DNA of 64,000 bases from Aselliscus stoliczkanus (Eukaryota > Chordata > Mammalia > Chiroptera > Hipposideridae). Where the stretch lies: contig CM066733.1 of NCBI GenBank assembly GCA_033961575.1, forward strand, positions 140,604,421 to 140,668,420, read 5' to 3'. Positions within the stretch are counted from its first letter, which is position 1. Every line of letters starts with the position of its first letter. Shown here one piece after another: positions 10,803 to 23,415 of the stretch. A program made the translations under genes and the position numbers. The notes beneath the pieces were generated by a model. The model made no database searches and was not told where the DNA came from. It was given only the letters and a program-made list of their open reading frames with translations.

Positions 10803-12903
10803 ATGTCTAGAAATGCCTCTATTCACATTGCACAATACAATTGACTAGTCTTTGTTTCCTAAGTTACAATCCTGCCCTGGTTTTCTGATGGTGAGGATCC
10901 ACCATTGAATGAGGTCCTCTAGTTCTCTACAGAGAGCCTGCCATCCCCTTCCTGGGCATTCCTTACACATCGTGGGTCATTTTTGTACCATGCATTCCTG
11001 CTCCATTGGCTACAACTGATTAGGACAAGGCTAAATGGTGAAGGGAAGAACAAACTGAGTCAGTAGTGGTAGAAGCAGAAGAAGCAGAAATGTAGCATTG
11101 TAGATTACAATGGCAAAGTTTGGAAATGAAACAACGGATGCCCAATTCTGATGAGAGGACTCCATAGGCTCCTGTTGAGTCCTGAGCAAATTTTTAGGGT
11201 CTACAACCCTTGGTCATGAGGTTCCTGAAAAGGTTTCCTGTCTCCTTTCCTTCCCTGTGATTCTTTACAATATTTGCCCATTATTTGAGATAACTTGAGT
11301 GAGTCCTTGCTTCTTACCATCTTGAAAGTCTGATTAATCATTCTGAAATTATGACCCAATCACATTTATTAAAGTTTTGCAGTCACTTACTGATAACCTC
11401 TTAGAATTTACTCCCACAGTTAATTAATACCGTATGTGAATTTTACCTTTCAAACCACCAGATTCTCAGGTGGCACTGAAGTGCTGCTCTGATGTACTGA
11501 CTCACGTGGATTCCCTTACAGCCCCTCAATTTGCTTACAAGCCAAATTGCCAAATCATAGAGTATTTCTATCATCACCTTGATTAGTGGTACTATAATCT
11601 TTTTCTTTCAAGTACTGTGGCAAAAGAGTTTCCTATTACCGGAGGCCATAACTTTAAGAAGTGACCTGCACTTGGAGTAATATAACCTTGCTCTAATCAT
11701 TAGTCATTTACAGCCAAATTAAGCAGAGACTAATTATAGATGCAGTCCTCTAACGAAGATGTAGCAATGTAGCAGGTTGTTTATTCTGTAAGCTTAGGGC
11801 AATATTGCACAATTATTCATGCATGCAATTTTATATCAAGAAAATAGCACTAAGAAAGAGTTGGGCATCATCAAACTCTTAGCCATATGAATGGCAAGAG
11901 AAGGTGCCTGTGACCTGGGCTTCCCACCCAGTGCAATGCCCAATTCCCAAAGAGAAAAACAAAATCTAATTTTTCATCATATTAGAAAACAGAGCTAAGC
12001 AAGATTGACTGTCATCTTGATATAACATCTACCATTAGACACACTCCCTCCCTTTTTCTGTGTTATGCTTATAATCAAACCACATGTTGCCTCACCCTGT
12101 AAATGTTGGACTTAGCAGGGTTTCAAGGTGAAGTCTCAAATATGATGACTGCCATGACACTGCTTAATCAAAATGCTTAAAAAGCTCAGTGGAAAGGCAG
12201 GAATCATCCTAGGGAGAAGGACAAAGAGACATGAGAGGCTATAGATAGAATTTTGGCAAAAGAGTACTTGGTGGCAATAGCTCAGAGCTGCAGAATTCCT
12301 TGCCCTAAGTTTCCTTTCTAGCCAGAAGTCTTCTTATTTTTCTGAGTTCTTTGTCTACTTCCTCCACTGGCTGAGACCTTGTGCTTTCTCAGGGCTTTTT
12401 CCAGATAAGAGCTCCCTGTTCTCCCTTGCATCAGAGGAGGTGACACTGATGTCCATCATTGAATGTGTGGCCTGGTGTTGAGGGCTTGCCTTAAAAAAAA
12501 GGAAGATGTATTCATGTACCCAGTCATTCACCCTAATTCACGAAAGTTTAGGGGAAATAGGATAGTTCACTGCTGTTGCTTTATTCAATGGAACCCATTT
12601 CTGTATAAGCAGATGAGTAGACTTAAATTCATTAGCCCACAAATGATTCAGTAAATTCATGATTCCATTAAGCAAGAAATATTTGTAAATTTAGAAATAC
12701 AGGAACACTGCCATAAGGTTTTGAGAGTACATATATAATACAAATTTGATGTTACCTTCCCATTGTAAGCAGCATTCCCAAATAAAAACAGTTATGTGGC
12801 TAGGATGATTTGACTTCCATGAGTGAAGGGATACAGCTATAAATAAAATCAGAGCATTGAAAGGCTTCCAGAGAGTATCACTTTTTAACTGTCTTTGTTC
12901 TGC
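10803..12903. other. Unassigned sequence
   Basis: About 2.1 kb in which I recognise neither genes nor repeat families. Reading frames are short (at most 63 codons). Some AT-rich parts (11330-11460, 11690-11850) look unique, but I have no specific evidence of function. Confidence 0.4.
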
Positions 12904-12969
12904 CTGCTCTCATAGATAACAATAAAAAGTCCAAGAAAGGAGTCTTTATTGTTATCTATTTCCGAGCAG
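12904..12969 (+). other. 66-nt imperfect hairpin of pre-miRNA size
   Basis: The arms atagataacaataaa (12912-12926) and tttattgttatctat (12945-12959) are perfect 15-bp complements. Toward the loop, aagtcc and ggagtc pair at four of six positions around a 6-base loop aagaaa. Outward, ctgctc (12904-12909) pairs with gagcag (12964-12969) across a small internal loop. Length and shape resemble a microRNA precursor, but a short terminal loop, low GC and no known seed make this tentative. A palindromic MITE remnant is the main alternative. Confidence 0.35.
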
Positions 12970-14085
12970 TCTCTGCTCTGTAGGGATTTCTGCTTTTGCT
13001 TAGGCATCGGACTGACAGTCTTTAATGAACTGCGAAAAAAATTGTATAGCATTGTATATTTTACATATACACGGTAAGCCAGCTCTGTCAGTGAAAATAT
13101 AAGCCTTGTATGAACAGCCAAACCAAGCACTTTGGAGATAAACTTGAGGGAGAAAAAAAAGTCATCAGGTGCGGAGAGATGTAGATTGTAGTAGGGTCAG
13201 CAGATTTGGGGACAGGGTCTGCAGAGACCTCCCCTCACTGTGGGAGGCAGCCTGCCTTCTCCTCACAGCACCCCCTTGCGAGCCCTTATGACATGGAGGT
13301 GCTGGTCTAACCAGCTATGTGTCAAGAGCGACTGTCCAGTGCTTCTATCTGATATCTAATGGTGAACAAAACTGTTCATAGGGAGCTGCCAGGACACCCA
13401 GGCTACATCATTCCTCCTATTATATTCTTTAGAAGGAAAAGAAAACAGAAATTAGGTACCTGGTTTGATGACTCATTAGCTGCCTTTCTAGAATAAATGA
13501 ATCAATAGAAGTCTATGGGAAGGTTTCAAACCTCATAAGTTGTTTTATGTGTCTGTTGAATGGTCATACGGGGGTTCATCCAAAGCTGCAAGGAATAATC
13601 ATGACTGTTTTCAGCTTTAAGTCACATTATTTGTAAATCCTTTGAAGCTCTGATTCACTCGGTCCTATCTCAGAGTCCAAGAACTATGAAATGTATGCAA
13701 GTTCTCCAAAATACTTCCTAAAAGTCCTTACTTTTCTCATACATGCACTGTCTCTCCTCATACATCCCAGTTAATCTTGTCCCATCTCATGTTACTCAAT
13801 CATATTGTTTTATTAACTCCAGCACTAATGGAATAGAATTTTGTTGGGAAACAAGAAAGAAAGAGGATTAGAACTAGGACTCAGGAGAATTTTAGAAACA
13901 TGTACTACAGAAGAAATGGACTCATGTGCTCAGACATCCTCATGTAATCAAAATCCAAGAGATAGCAAAGTGGACACTGTGAAAAATACCCTCTTCTCTC
14001 CCCAGCCACACCCCTCCCCTTTGTGGAGGCAACCAACATTAGCAGTTCCGAGTCTATCCTTTTCAAGATACGTTATGCAGATGCA
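12970..14085. other. Unassigned sequence
   Basis: No gene or repeat family is recognised. The part at 13160-13330 is more GC-rich than its neighbours. The window's longest open frame (225 codons, 13841-14518) starts here at a non-ATG codon and runs on into L1-derived sequence, so I regard it as chance. Confidence 0.4.
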
Positions 14086-14089
14086 AATA

Positions 14090-15740
14090 AGCACACGTCC
14101 TCTCCCCCACCTCTTTTTGCCCCACACGGTGGCATTCTGCACTGGCGGTTCTGCACCTTGCTCTTTTCTCCCACCATCTAACTTGCAGATAATCTCCTAT
14201 CTGTACCAGGAAACATTTCACATTTTTGTGAATGGGATGTGTGTGTTGTATAAAAGAAGCATCGTGAATGACATCTGTGCTTTTGCCACATGGGTTGTGA
14301 TTCAACTGAGAGAGCACACGGAGTGCAAAGCAGATGAAGATCAAAATATATATGTACTGATAAGGGGGATACTGGAGAACGCAGCTCAGATGCACAGCTA
14401 TGATTTCCTATTGCCAAACCCCCAAACTAGACAGACTTACCAATTTAGTCACAGGCAGCCAGAGAGCCACAGGCCTCCCTGCACGGCTGCTGCCCTGACA
14501 GTCTGGGGACCTGATTGAACAGGTGAATGTGGAGCAGGCAGATCCCAAAAGGAAAGATAGATAAGGGACCAGCTTCTCATTCAAATCACTAACTAGACAA
14601 CTCATTTCCGTAAATGGTGGGGCAAGAAATTAAGACTGTTTGGGAAAAATCTTTTCTGTGGGAAGCCAAGGGTATAGCAGTAACATCCCCCCACAACCCC
14701 AACATTATGATTGAACCCTAATTTAGTCAACTAGCCTTTCATTGATCGACCCCAAAGGCACTTCCAACCTTCTGCTGTTACAAAATGTAATGCATATGAA
14801 TTTAAGTCTTTTGCTATTACAAAAAATGGAATGAATATGAATATTTGGAAATGAATAACATTGTACATATAAAATTTCCACACATATGGGATTATATCAG
14901 AATGATGAATTCCTGGAGGTGAAATTGCTGCATGAAAAGAGTATGTGCATTTACAATTTTGCAAGTATTGTAAAGTTTCCCTATATGGAGATAATACCAA
15001 TCCACTCAGAAATGTGTGAAAGGACCTACTTCTTCACACTTTTTTTTTTAACATATGATGTATTCAAATAAGGCTTTTTAATTTTTGCTAATCTAATACA
15101 CAAAATGTAGTATGTGTTTTGAAGTTATACTTTCTTTTATAAAATTAAATATATTTTCCTATATTTAAGAGCTATAATAATTTTTTTCATGTGAACTATC
15201 TATTCATATCTGTGTCCTTTTTTTATGGAAAGACTAAATGACTTTATTCTTTAGAGTAGTTTTAGGTTCACAGCAAAATTGAGCAGAAGGTACAGAAATG
15301 TCCATATAACTCCTGTTCCCCCCAACACGTAACCTTCTCCATTATCAATATCCTGTCCTGGGATGTTTTTATATTAATTTGTAGACATTCTTTATATTTT
15401 AGAAAAATTTTGATTATGATAAAATTGCAAATCTTTTCCCAGGTAGTGGTATTCTTTTGACATTGGTTATGCTGGTTTTGCCATTTATTTTTGGCATAGT
15501 GTAATTTTCATATTTTTCTATTATGTCTCCTGAGTTTTGTGTTATTTTTAGAAAGGACTTTCCTACTCTGAGATTATTAAATTTTCCCATGTTTCTTTAA
15601 GTACTTTTATGGTTTCATTTTGGTTTATTTTAAAATCTTTGAACCATCTGAACCCAACAGGTAAAGACCCAATTTACTTGTTGTTTTTTTCTAGATGGCT
15701 TGCTAATATCATTTATTAATGAATCCATATCTTTACTACT
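14090..15740 (-). mobile_element. Old L1 fragments, antisense
   Basis: Several blocks match the reverse complement of L1M 3' sequence: 'ttctgcaccttgctcttttc' (14150), 'gtcttttgctattacaaaaa' (14807), 'gaattcctggaggtgaaatt' (14908), 'gagtagttttaggttcacag' (15256) and 'attatcaatatcctgtcctg' (15341). Between about 14230 and 14780 the match is lost. The block is a set of decayed pieces, possibly from more than one insertion, with no coding potential. Confidence 0.6.
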
Positions 15741-15746
15741 TTGAAA

Positions 15747-16053
15747 TTCTAACAATTATTGGCCCCTCGTGAAACGGTCACATAAATGAATGGATTGAAA
15801 CATACAGATAAAGACTTGCAAATATTTAAAAATACTATGCATGATTATTCCTCTCCTTACCATGTTTAGAAATAAAGGAATTTATCTGGGTTCAAATTCT
15901 TCTAACAATTATTGGCCCCTCGTGAAACGGTCACATAAATGAATGGATTGAAACATACAGATAAAGACTTGCAAATATTTAAAAATATTACCCATGATTA
16001 TTCCTCTCCTTACCATGTTTAGAAATAAAGGAATTTATCTGGGTTCAAATTCT
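15747..16053 (+). repeat. 153-bp direct tandem duplication
   Basis: Positions 15747-15900 recur at 15900-16053 with a shift of exactly 153 bases. I count three mismatches, all in the short stretch 'aatactatgcatg' versus 'aatattacccatg'. Both units carry 'ggcccctcgtgaaacggtca' and end in 'gggttcaaattct'. The near identity points to a recent local duplication. The downstream unit abuts a MIR element. No gene lies in the unit. Confidence 0.95.
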
Positions 16054-16195
16054 CACTCATCCATTTACTAGTTGCACAACCCTAAGCAAGTGAACCTTTC
16101 TGAGAATATGATTTTGGGTTTGTTGTGAAGATTGTATGGGAGAATATGTAATGTTTGGTAAAATACAGCAGTCATTAATATTAATTTATTGTTTA
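16035..16195 (+). repeat. MIR SINE, sense
   Basis: The text 'ctgggttcaaattctcact', 'ttactagttgcacaaccct', 'aagcaagtgaacctttctga' and 'ttgtgaagattgtatgggag' follows the MIR consensus from the tRNA-like B-box region to the core. The first bases are also present at the end of the upstream tandem unit, so the duplication breakpoint falls inside the 5' edge of the MIR. Confidence 0.8.
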
Positions 16196-17320
16196 ATTCT
16201 CATCAAGTCTTGCTGTAGCCCATCCTTCCACTCTCTTCCCTACAATAACTTCTGATCATGAATAACAACACCATCATTCCTATTGTGCTTATGAAACCCC
16301 AAAGGACTGGCCAGCAACACTTCAGAAAACTTTTCTCTAAAAATGCTAAAGCAGAAACAGGTTTGTTCCAGGCTTCCTTGGGGCATGTTTACATGATTCA
16401 CATGGCTAAGCTTAAGTATAGCTTAGTAGGGATTGTGTTAATACTCTAATTTAGGTCATAAACTCAAATACAGTCCCAACTTCAGTTGAGGTTACTAGAA
16501 AGCTGTTCTTGGTTGCTTATTAGAAGTGTCAACATCTTTTGGAAGTAGGGAGTAGTGATACTGGAAGACTTAAAACAGAACAGCTCAGGTACTAGTGTTT
16601 TCCCTACTATTTCTCAAAAAGGACTAGAAAAAAATTAATTCTCTGTCTCATTTTCAAGAGACCCTTCAACTCAACCACCCTAAATATATCAGCCATGTTC
16701 TCAAACATATCCAGAACTATAGGTGTGCCAATTTTGCTTGGTATCAAATTCTAGAAACTAACACTAATTTGAACGTTTTCTTTTGGTAATCACGTTTCTT
16801 GTTCTTCTTTTGGTCTTTGTACTTTGTGAAAATGAAAAATAGCTGATCACCCTCTGTTGCTTCATATTTCAAAAAGTAATTATTAATTATATCTGTCTTT
16901 TCTTATATTATGAAAATACCCATTCTTTAATGTTTCCTCAAATGTTCATTGAAGATTATTCAGCCAGGGAAGAATAAGGGAATCAGAACCAATTGTGGTA
17001 ATAAGACAAGAGGTAAGTTAAACTCAGAAAAACAAAAATGGATAGAATAATCATTAGTGATTGATGAGTACACTTTGTAAAGAATTCAATATTCAGAATT
17101 TTTAATTACTTTTAGACACTGAATCTTGACATAATATAGCATTTGTTGCTAATACTACTAGATGTGGCATGGTAATTATGTAATATTATTTTGGTGTACT
17201 GTGGATTTGAGAGTTTGGAGGTATATATTAATGATGAAAAGCAAAATTTTGCTATTTTGATACTTAATGTCTTTTTTCCATTAAAAGAAACTCAGTGGTA
17301 ATGGAAGAGTGACTCAGGTA
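16196..17320. other. Unassigned sequence
   Basis: AT-rich sequence without a recognised gene or repeat family. A 63-codon frame at 16258-16449 matches nothing I know. Confidence 0.4.
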
Positions 17321-17324
17321 GAAC

Positions 17325-17510
17325 CACAAAATCATAGACTTGTAATACTGGAGTAGACATATCGCTCAGCCTGTTCCAGCTGCCTGGCTTTACAAATGAG
17401 GAAACTAAATCTCCAGCATGTAGAGGAATTTGCCCACGTCATCCCTCATGTTGATGGCCAAGTTAGGGGTCATACCCAGCACTGACTCTTAGTCTAGCAC
17501 TTATATCATT
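17325..17510 (+). repeat. MIR-class ancient repeat
   Basis: 'aatcatagacttgtaatact', 'tttacaaatgaggaaactaa' and 'cagcactgactcttagtcta' match the common mammalian pattern 'aatcatagaattttagagctgg ... tttacagatgaggaaactgaggc ... gacttgccc'. Divergence is high. The exact subfamily is not assigned. Confidence 0.6.
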
Positions 17511-18923
17511 TACTTTTTAAAGCAAACACTTCTGTGAATGATGGTGGTATGGCACACATTTTGCGCTAATATTTTTCTTCACTCTTTACATATGATAACA
17601 GATTTTAAGAGCATTTTCTGGCATACAGTGTGGATATGCAATGATTATATCACCCAGATTTTTCCAGGCAGTTTCATTTTCAAATCTTCTGTTTTACTCA
17701 GAGTCAAAGTGGAGCTTGGATACAAATTCAGCCTTTTCACTACCTTACATATAGTAGATAACCTATAAATGTCTCTTGACTGATGTCACAGCATTGCTGA
17801 TTGGGTCAGACAACCAACTTCCCCTGTAACAACCCAGACACAGAAATGAGCCAGGCAGGTGTTCAGTTTGGCATTCCTATAAAAACCAACAAGCAAACAA
17901 CAGAAGCCCCATTTGAAAAATGTGATCTGTAAATAGAGAGTCTTATTCTAAATGTACACTTGGGAACCTTGATATCCAAAACAAATCTCTGAACTACATC
18001 CCTTGTGTCAAGCAGAGATTGACTTTTGACAATGATTTCCAGCTATTGTTCTAGAAAGAAGCGGTGAATAGGTGATTGGTAAGAGGTGAGTTTACCTGCT
18101 AAAGTCATAGGACAAACAGTGCTGATGCTTCTTGCAAAGTTTCAGCAGCACCCCATTTTCTGCTTGTCTGAAGATGAGTTTTCAGGCCTGATACATGAGT
18201 GTAGATGTCAGAGAAGATGATATGTATATATATTTGGCAAATTGGATAGGAATTATCTGGTGGATAATTCTGAGTGGCAGGTATTGATATTGATTAACAA
18301 CCTGTTCACAGTCCCCTTGTAAGGACTCCTGTCCTTCCCTGACAGACACCAGGACTTTCTTTAACAATCGCCGAGGTCTCACCAGAAGGAATGAACCAGG
18401 GAAGTGTAATTAGAGCTGTCTCGCCCTTACCTTCTAGCCAGTCTATACGAGACTGCCTGCCGGCCAGGACTTCTGTGACTTGGCCATTAACGGGTCTGCA
18501 CTCCGGAGGTGCTGCACTGGCTGTGACTCAGATGCAGGTTTATGAATGAGAAAGTCAGGGAGGGAGTGGCTTTCTCATCCCTACCCTCATTCACCTGATT
18601 GTTTCAGCAGCGTGCTTACTGTGGAGTCCCTGGGAACTAAAAGTGTATCATAATGCAAGGCCACTGTAACGTTGCAGCATAGAATAAAGAAAGGTCTGAT
18701 TATTTTACTCCATGATAGGGGATTTGATTTGAGTTCATGATTATGAGGAGCCTGGCTCTAGGACCTGCCTGCCTAACCTCTGTGGCCCTGTTACTGGAGT
18801 GGGGCCCCTGAGCTTGCATTCCACAGTCTAACTGCAATTGCTCAAGACACAAATGTGTCTCCAGGGTGCAAACAGGAAACTTAGCCTTCCACCCTTATTT
18901 TGTTTCCCTTGCACCTTCTTACA

Positions 18924-18924
<1 letters not shown>
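17511..18924. other. Unassigned sequence
   Basis: No gene or repeat is recognised. The stretch 18400-18560 is GC-richer and retains several CG dinucleotides, unlike most of the window, but it is too short and too CpG-poor to be called a CpG island. Confidence 0.4.

Positions 18925-18960
<36 letters not shown>
18925..18960 (+). repeat. (AC)18 microsatellite
   Basis: Eighteen uninterrupted AC units. The open frame across them only translates the repeat. Confidence 0.95.
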
Positions 18961-18964
<4 letters not shown>

Positions 18965-20605
18965 AGTGGTATAAAATTTTACTTTTCAGGAATAATACAT
19001 AAAACCATAGAGATGATTTTTCTTATTTTAAATATAATTAACTTGCATAACATTTTATACTTATATATCCAAATTATATTTTACAAATATTGTGCATACA
19101 TCTTTTCTAGAAAATTAGATCATCTGAAATGGAATCATGGGTCATGAAGGTGCATGGGCTAATATTTTTGAGAATCCAGGCAGCTTCTTATGTCATTCCT
19201 TTTACCGACCTTAATAAGGAAGAACTCAAGGTGTTCAGGTAAGTCATTTTGGGGGTTAAATCATAAAAATTTTGTGTAATGTATATAAAAAGTATTCTCA
19301 TTTCTCTTCTCCTGACCCATTAACCTCACTGAGGGACTCACTTTCCGAGTGGTCTATTTATAAATTCAAGGAAAGGGCGAAAGTAAAAGAGAATTGTCTT
19401 TTGACAAGAGGAAATGGACTCGAAGTTCACCTTGAGAATTAATGTTGTATTGGAAAAAATTATTTTATTTAACAATGCAAAGGTCCAGACCAGCATGGGC
19501 AAAGTGGCTGGAGAAAAATCCCTTTATCAACAGGCAGGAAGGTCCACCTGCCTCCTACCTGTTTGGGTGGCTGGCTGGACAGCTGATTAAGAGCCAGCGA
19601 TAAATATTGCCCCCAAACGATGTTTTCCAACAAATAAGTAAAATCTATCTCTTACTGCAGAATAGATCCAAATGGCTAGAAATACACAAACAACCTTTCA
19701 GACAAGATGTCGCTGTGTGACCCATAGAAAGAAGTTACCGGAGGCTTACCAGAGTGGTGAATGGCTGGAAAGCCCAGCTTCCCATATGTCTACCAGACTA
19801 CGAGTTGGACCTATGAGCAGTCCAGCGGGCAGAATGGCTTTCCTTCTTCTCATCCTGTACAACAAAAATGCTCAAAACCCAACAAGCCTTTGCAGGTATA
19901 CAGTGTGGTAGGTGCTATTGGGAAATGTTTTATAGCCAATGTGTACACTCTGGCAAATGCTGCACAATCATACACAAACACACACATCCCTTGCACCATC
20001 CATAGCATGCAGATACTGAGATGCATCACCCAAAAGCTGTAGGTTTGAATTTTAGAAACTAAGTGATCGTGCTACTTCCTGTGTCTGTATTTGCAATTGG
20101 GATGCTGAAACGCCAATGGAAGAGGGCTCTCCACCAAGGTGACTTTTCAGGTAAGGAGGCTAGATCTGGGGAGAGAAGCCAGAGGCCCCTCCTCCCTTTT
20201 CCTGGGTGGAAATCACCCACCTCCCAAAGGCTCCATCTTCCGTACCCACTCCCGAGATGCTGCTAGATGCAGCTCACATCCAGTTTTTCAATTTCGACTT
20301 TCAGTTTCAGTGTGTTTACTGGCATGACAAGGTGTACAAGGATTGCCAAAATCAATACATCATGACTCGACGTCTTAGGACAAAGAGTGTTTGGTATCTG
20401 TTTCCCATAACTTCTTATTTCTGCAACAGGGACAATGCTGACTTCTTATGAGGCTGTTCTGCTTCCTTATTTTTTTAGCCAAGAAATGTGCAGGTCCACA
20501 CCTCTCACTTGCAAATCAAGGTCAGCTTAGTAGTTTTGATAATTCAGGGGAAAGGTAACTTCTAACTTCTCTGGGTGGGGCAGACGAGGAGCCCTGATTT
20601 TAGAG
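18961..20605. other. Unassigned sequence
   Basis: No gene recognised. From 18970 to 19120 the DNA is very AT-rich. From about 19480 to 20460 it is of moderate GC with several overlapping open frames of 60-93 codons in different frames, none with a motif I know. Confidence 0.4.
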
Positions 20606-20745
20606 GCCAGCAGTGTCATGGCCAAGAGCATGGACTCCATGATCAGCCTGGGTTCAAATCCAGGCTCTGCCACTTAATAGGAGGCAAGCTGCGTAACTTC
20701 TGTAAGTTTCTGTCTGTGTCGCTTTTGTAATTTTTGAGTTCTGTA
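20606..20745 (+). repeat. MIR SINE, sense
   Basis: Well preserved MIR: 'tggccaagagcatggactcc', 'gcctgggttcaaatccaggc' and 'tctgccacttaataggaggc' follow the consensus, including the tRNA-derived B box GGTTCAAATCC. Confidence 0.88.
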
Positions 20746-21294
20746 ACATGAGCATCTTTTATTTATTCAGGAAGAAATAAAAATATTTTTCTAATGATTA
20801 AACCAAGCAGGTCTGACATGCAGGATGCACCAGGAGAAGGAAACCTGGAAAGACTGTGTGGTTAATAGCATAGCAATCAGGGCTGAGATGAAGAGATCCT
20901 ATACTTGGGAATAAGAGCAGAGAGGATAGACCAGAAAACAGCCCAGGCTCTGAGGACCAAATGGCAGAGGGACTGAGTCTGGGCAATGCTGTGGCAGCTG
21001 GTGGACGACTGTGTCAAGAAGCAGGTCCCAGATCCTCCTCTCACTATCCTTCCTCCATTCCTCGGCCTCCCACTTTCTCCCTTCCTTCCTTTCCACTCTC
21101 CTTCATAGCTTCTTTGATGGATTGCAAATCAGGACTCATCCCCACTTTTCCTGATCTTTACATTCTCTGTCTCTGGAGAATTTTGAATGTATAGAATTTC
21201 TAACACATTTTTAAAGGTTCCTCTGCCATAATGCTCCCTTCTGTTACAGTGGGGCCCATCCCTCTATCAGTTCTAGCTTCAGGAATGCGGTAAA
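20746..21294. other. Unassigned sequence
   Basis: No gene or repeat is recognised. A pyrimidine-rich run lies around 21040-21110. The open frames on both strands (60-77 codons) overlap each other and look like chance. Confidence 0.4.
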
Positions 21295-21695
21295 TTGCAC
21301 AAATGGATGGGGGTAACTCCTTCCATCCCTGTCACAGGGGTGTGGCACGCACAGCTCCTGCCACCAAGAGTTGGAATCTATTTCCCCACCCTTTGAGTCT
21401 GGGCTGGATTTGTGATGTGTTTTGGCTAATAGAATTTGGCAAAAGTGACACAGAGAATTCTACAAGTTCTGTTCTCACCCTCTTGGACGGCTGCCCTGAG
21501 TCCATTATCAAGAAGCCTGGCCTGACCATATGAAAGAACTCTGCTGCCATGCAAACTGCCAGAGATGTGCAAGGGGCCATCTGAGACCATCGCTGAGCTG
21601 CTGGGTGCCTGTAGTGACCTACCAGAGCAGCATGCACAGCCACAGAAGCATGAGCAAACCAACAGTGCTTCTTCTAAACAACTAAGACTGGGAGA
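21295..21695 (+). repeat. Ancient LTR-like repeat
   Basis: 'tgagtctgggctggatttgt', 'gttttggctaatagaatttg' and 'ggcaaaagtgacacagag' match a widespread mammalian repeat with the pattern 'gaatctgggctggccttgtgacttgctttggccaatagaatgtggcagaagtgacg'. A related copy is at 27280-27795. I assign it to an LTR-like class with doubt. Open frames of 103 and 78 codons on the minus strand and 76 on the plus strand are not genes. Confidence 0.55.
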
Positions 21696-23279
21696 GTACG
21701 TTATGCTGCCATTGAAAACCGCTGCAAGGATTCTGATTGATTGCAGGGTGAGAACATTCCCTCTGGTTTATCGTTAGGTATAACTGTGAATTCACAAACT
21801 AGCAGCTGGCAGTCACAGCTAAGGAAGGAAGTGGCAGGTGAGCAGATAGAAACCCTGGGCCTGGCCCTGCTGGAGCACTTCCTTCCCAGGAATAAATGCT
21901 GGCAACAGTTTTCCTGTAGAGGATTTGGTTTTTCACTTACTGAGCAAATCTATATACCAGAGGTCACAAAATTCCATTCCTATCTTTTATTGGTGGTAAA
22001 TATCAAAATCAGTGTGCATGATTCTCCCAAATTTGAAGTCCTTTTCAGTGAAAGTTTAGGAATACAGGCATCAAGGACAAGGCTTTCTTGTCTGTGAGGT
22101 CTGGACATCTTGAACTAGAAGTGAAGAGAGCTGAGCTGCTGTTATAGCTGATGGAAGCAGAGGGTACAGGAAAGAAGAATGACGGGAAGCCCGAGTGGAC
22201 TCGCCATGAGCTGCTCTCATGCCCAAGGATGGCCGAGGTCTAGAATCAAGCACAGCTCCCAGGAATTTGACTTGGGGTTATTACAGTACAGGACACACAA
22301 ATGTAAACATCCACACAGGTAAGATAGGAACACAAAAAGGTGCCATCCACAGGGTGAATAATGAGAAGTGGTGATGCCTGGTGACTAGAGAGCTTATGCA
22401 GTGTTTGAAGGGAACAATCCCCACTCTCCCAGTTGACATTTTTGGAATGAAAGGCCAATGTTGCCAGGATCTCCAACGTTTCAGGAGCAGCTGGACATGT
22501 GCATTATTACCTGAAGTCACTGCAGTTTTAAATGCTACTTGATAATTGTAGAAGAATGCAATACCCCAGGAGAGCCACATACATCATGCCTGCAGGGCAT
22601 TGCTTTGTAACCTCTGATAAATCTAGTTAGAAATGATATTCGCTACATTTAACAGCTGGTAGGTTCACCACATTTAACAGCTAGTATGTCAACTATCACC
22701 CTAGTACTGAGCCCTGCTTGCAAAGGTGTTAACCTTTAGTTGCTTGAATTATGAGGAATTGGAAGGATACTGGACAGGGATGGGGAGCTGAGGCCAAGGA
22801 ATGGTACACAGGGGAGTCCAAGGGGCAGTGACTATTTTGCAACTGATATGAAATTATTTCAATATCTTAACAAAGGGTAGCATCTACAGGGTAGGTACCC
22901 GATGGTTATCAGCTCTGTAGCAAAAAAGAAGTAAGTTCTCAGTATACAATATTTTCAGTGTTTTATTTTCAGCTTTATTACTGAAAGCAAAAAGATTAAT
23001 GTAAAATCTTGCTGTTGAATATTACAGCAGTTCTTGCTTTTACTCCCAAATAGCTCTTCTAGTGCCAGCAATTGTCTCCACGGCAACTACTTATGTTTTT
23101 ATAAAGCTTAGATTGCGATGAGGTGGGGAGAAAGCAAGAGTAATGGCAAAATCTTTATGAGCCAAGATTTTCTTTTAAACATGAAAAAGTTTCTAATAAA
23201 AACTCGGATCCTTTGCTTTCCAATTTATAGCGATATTGAGTGTCTGAGTGCTGGTTATAACCTAGACAAATGAAATTTA
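21696..23279. other. Unassigned sequence
   Basis: No gene recognised. Around 22645-22687 a short motif, acatttaacagct(g/a)gta, occurs twice at 25-base spacing, a small local duplication. A 118-codon open frame at 21741-22097 has no known motif. Confidence 0.4.
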
Positions 23280-23415
23280 TAGCTCAATCAATCAAATATT
23301 TATTGACTATCCATTGTGCCTCCAGCACTGTGCTAGGTACTGTCAGGGATTCAAAAGAAAAACCAAGCCCTACAAGACCATCACAATTTCATGAGGAAAC
23401 AAAGGGATACCTCAG
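23280..23415 (+). repeat. MIR/L2-class ancient repeat
   Basis: 'tcaatcaaatatttattgac', 'ccagcactgtgctaggtact' and 'accaagccctacaagaccat' match the common mammalian 'tatttattgagcacctactatgtgccaggcactgtgctaggc' family. Confidence 0.7.

Noticed and set aside
13841..14518. 225-codon open frame, the longest in the window
   Set aside because: It starts at TTG, runs across L1-derived antisense sequence, shows no domain and overlaps several minus-strand frames. Chance is the simplest explanation.
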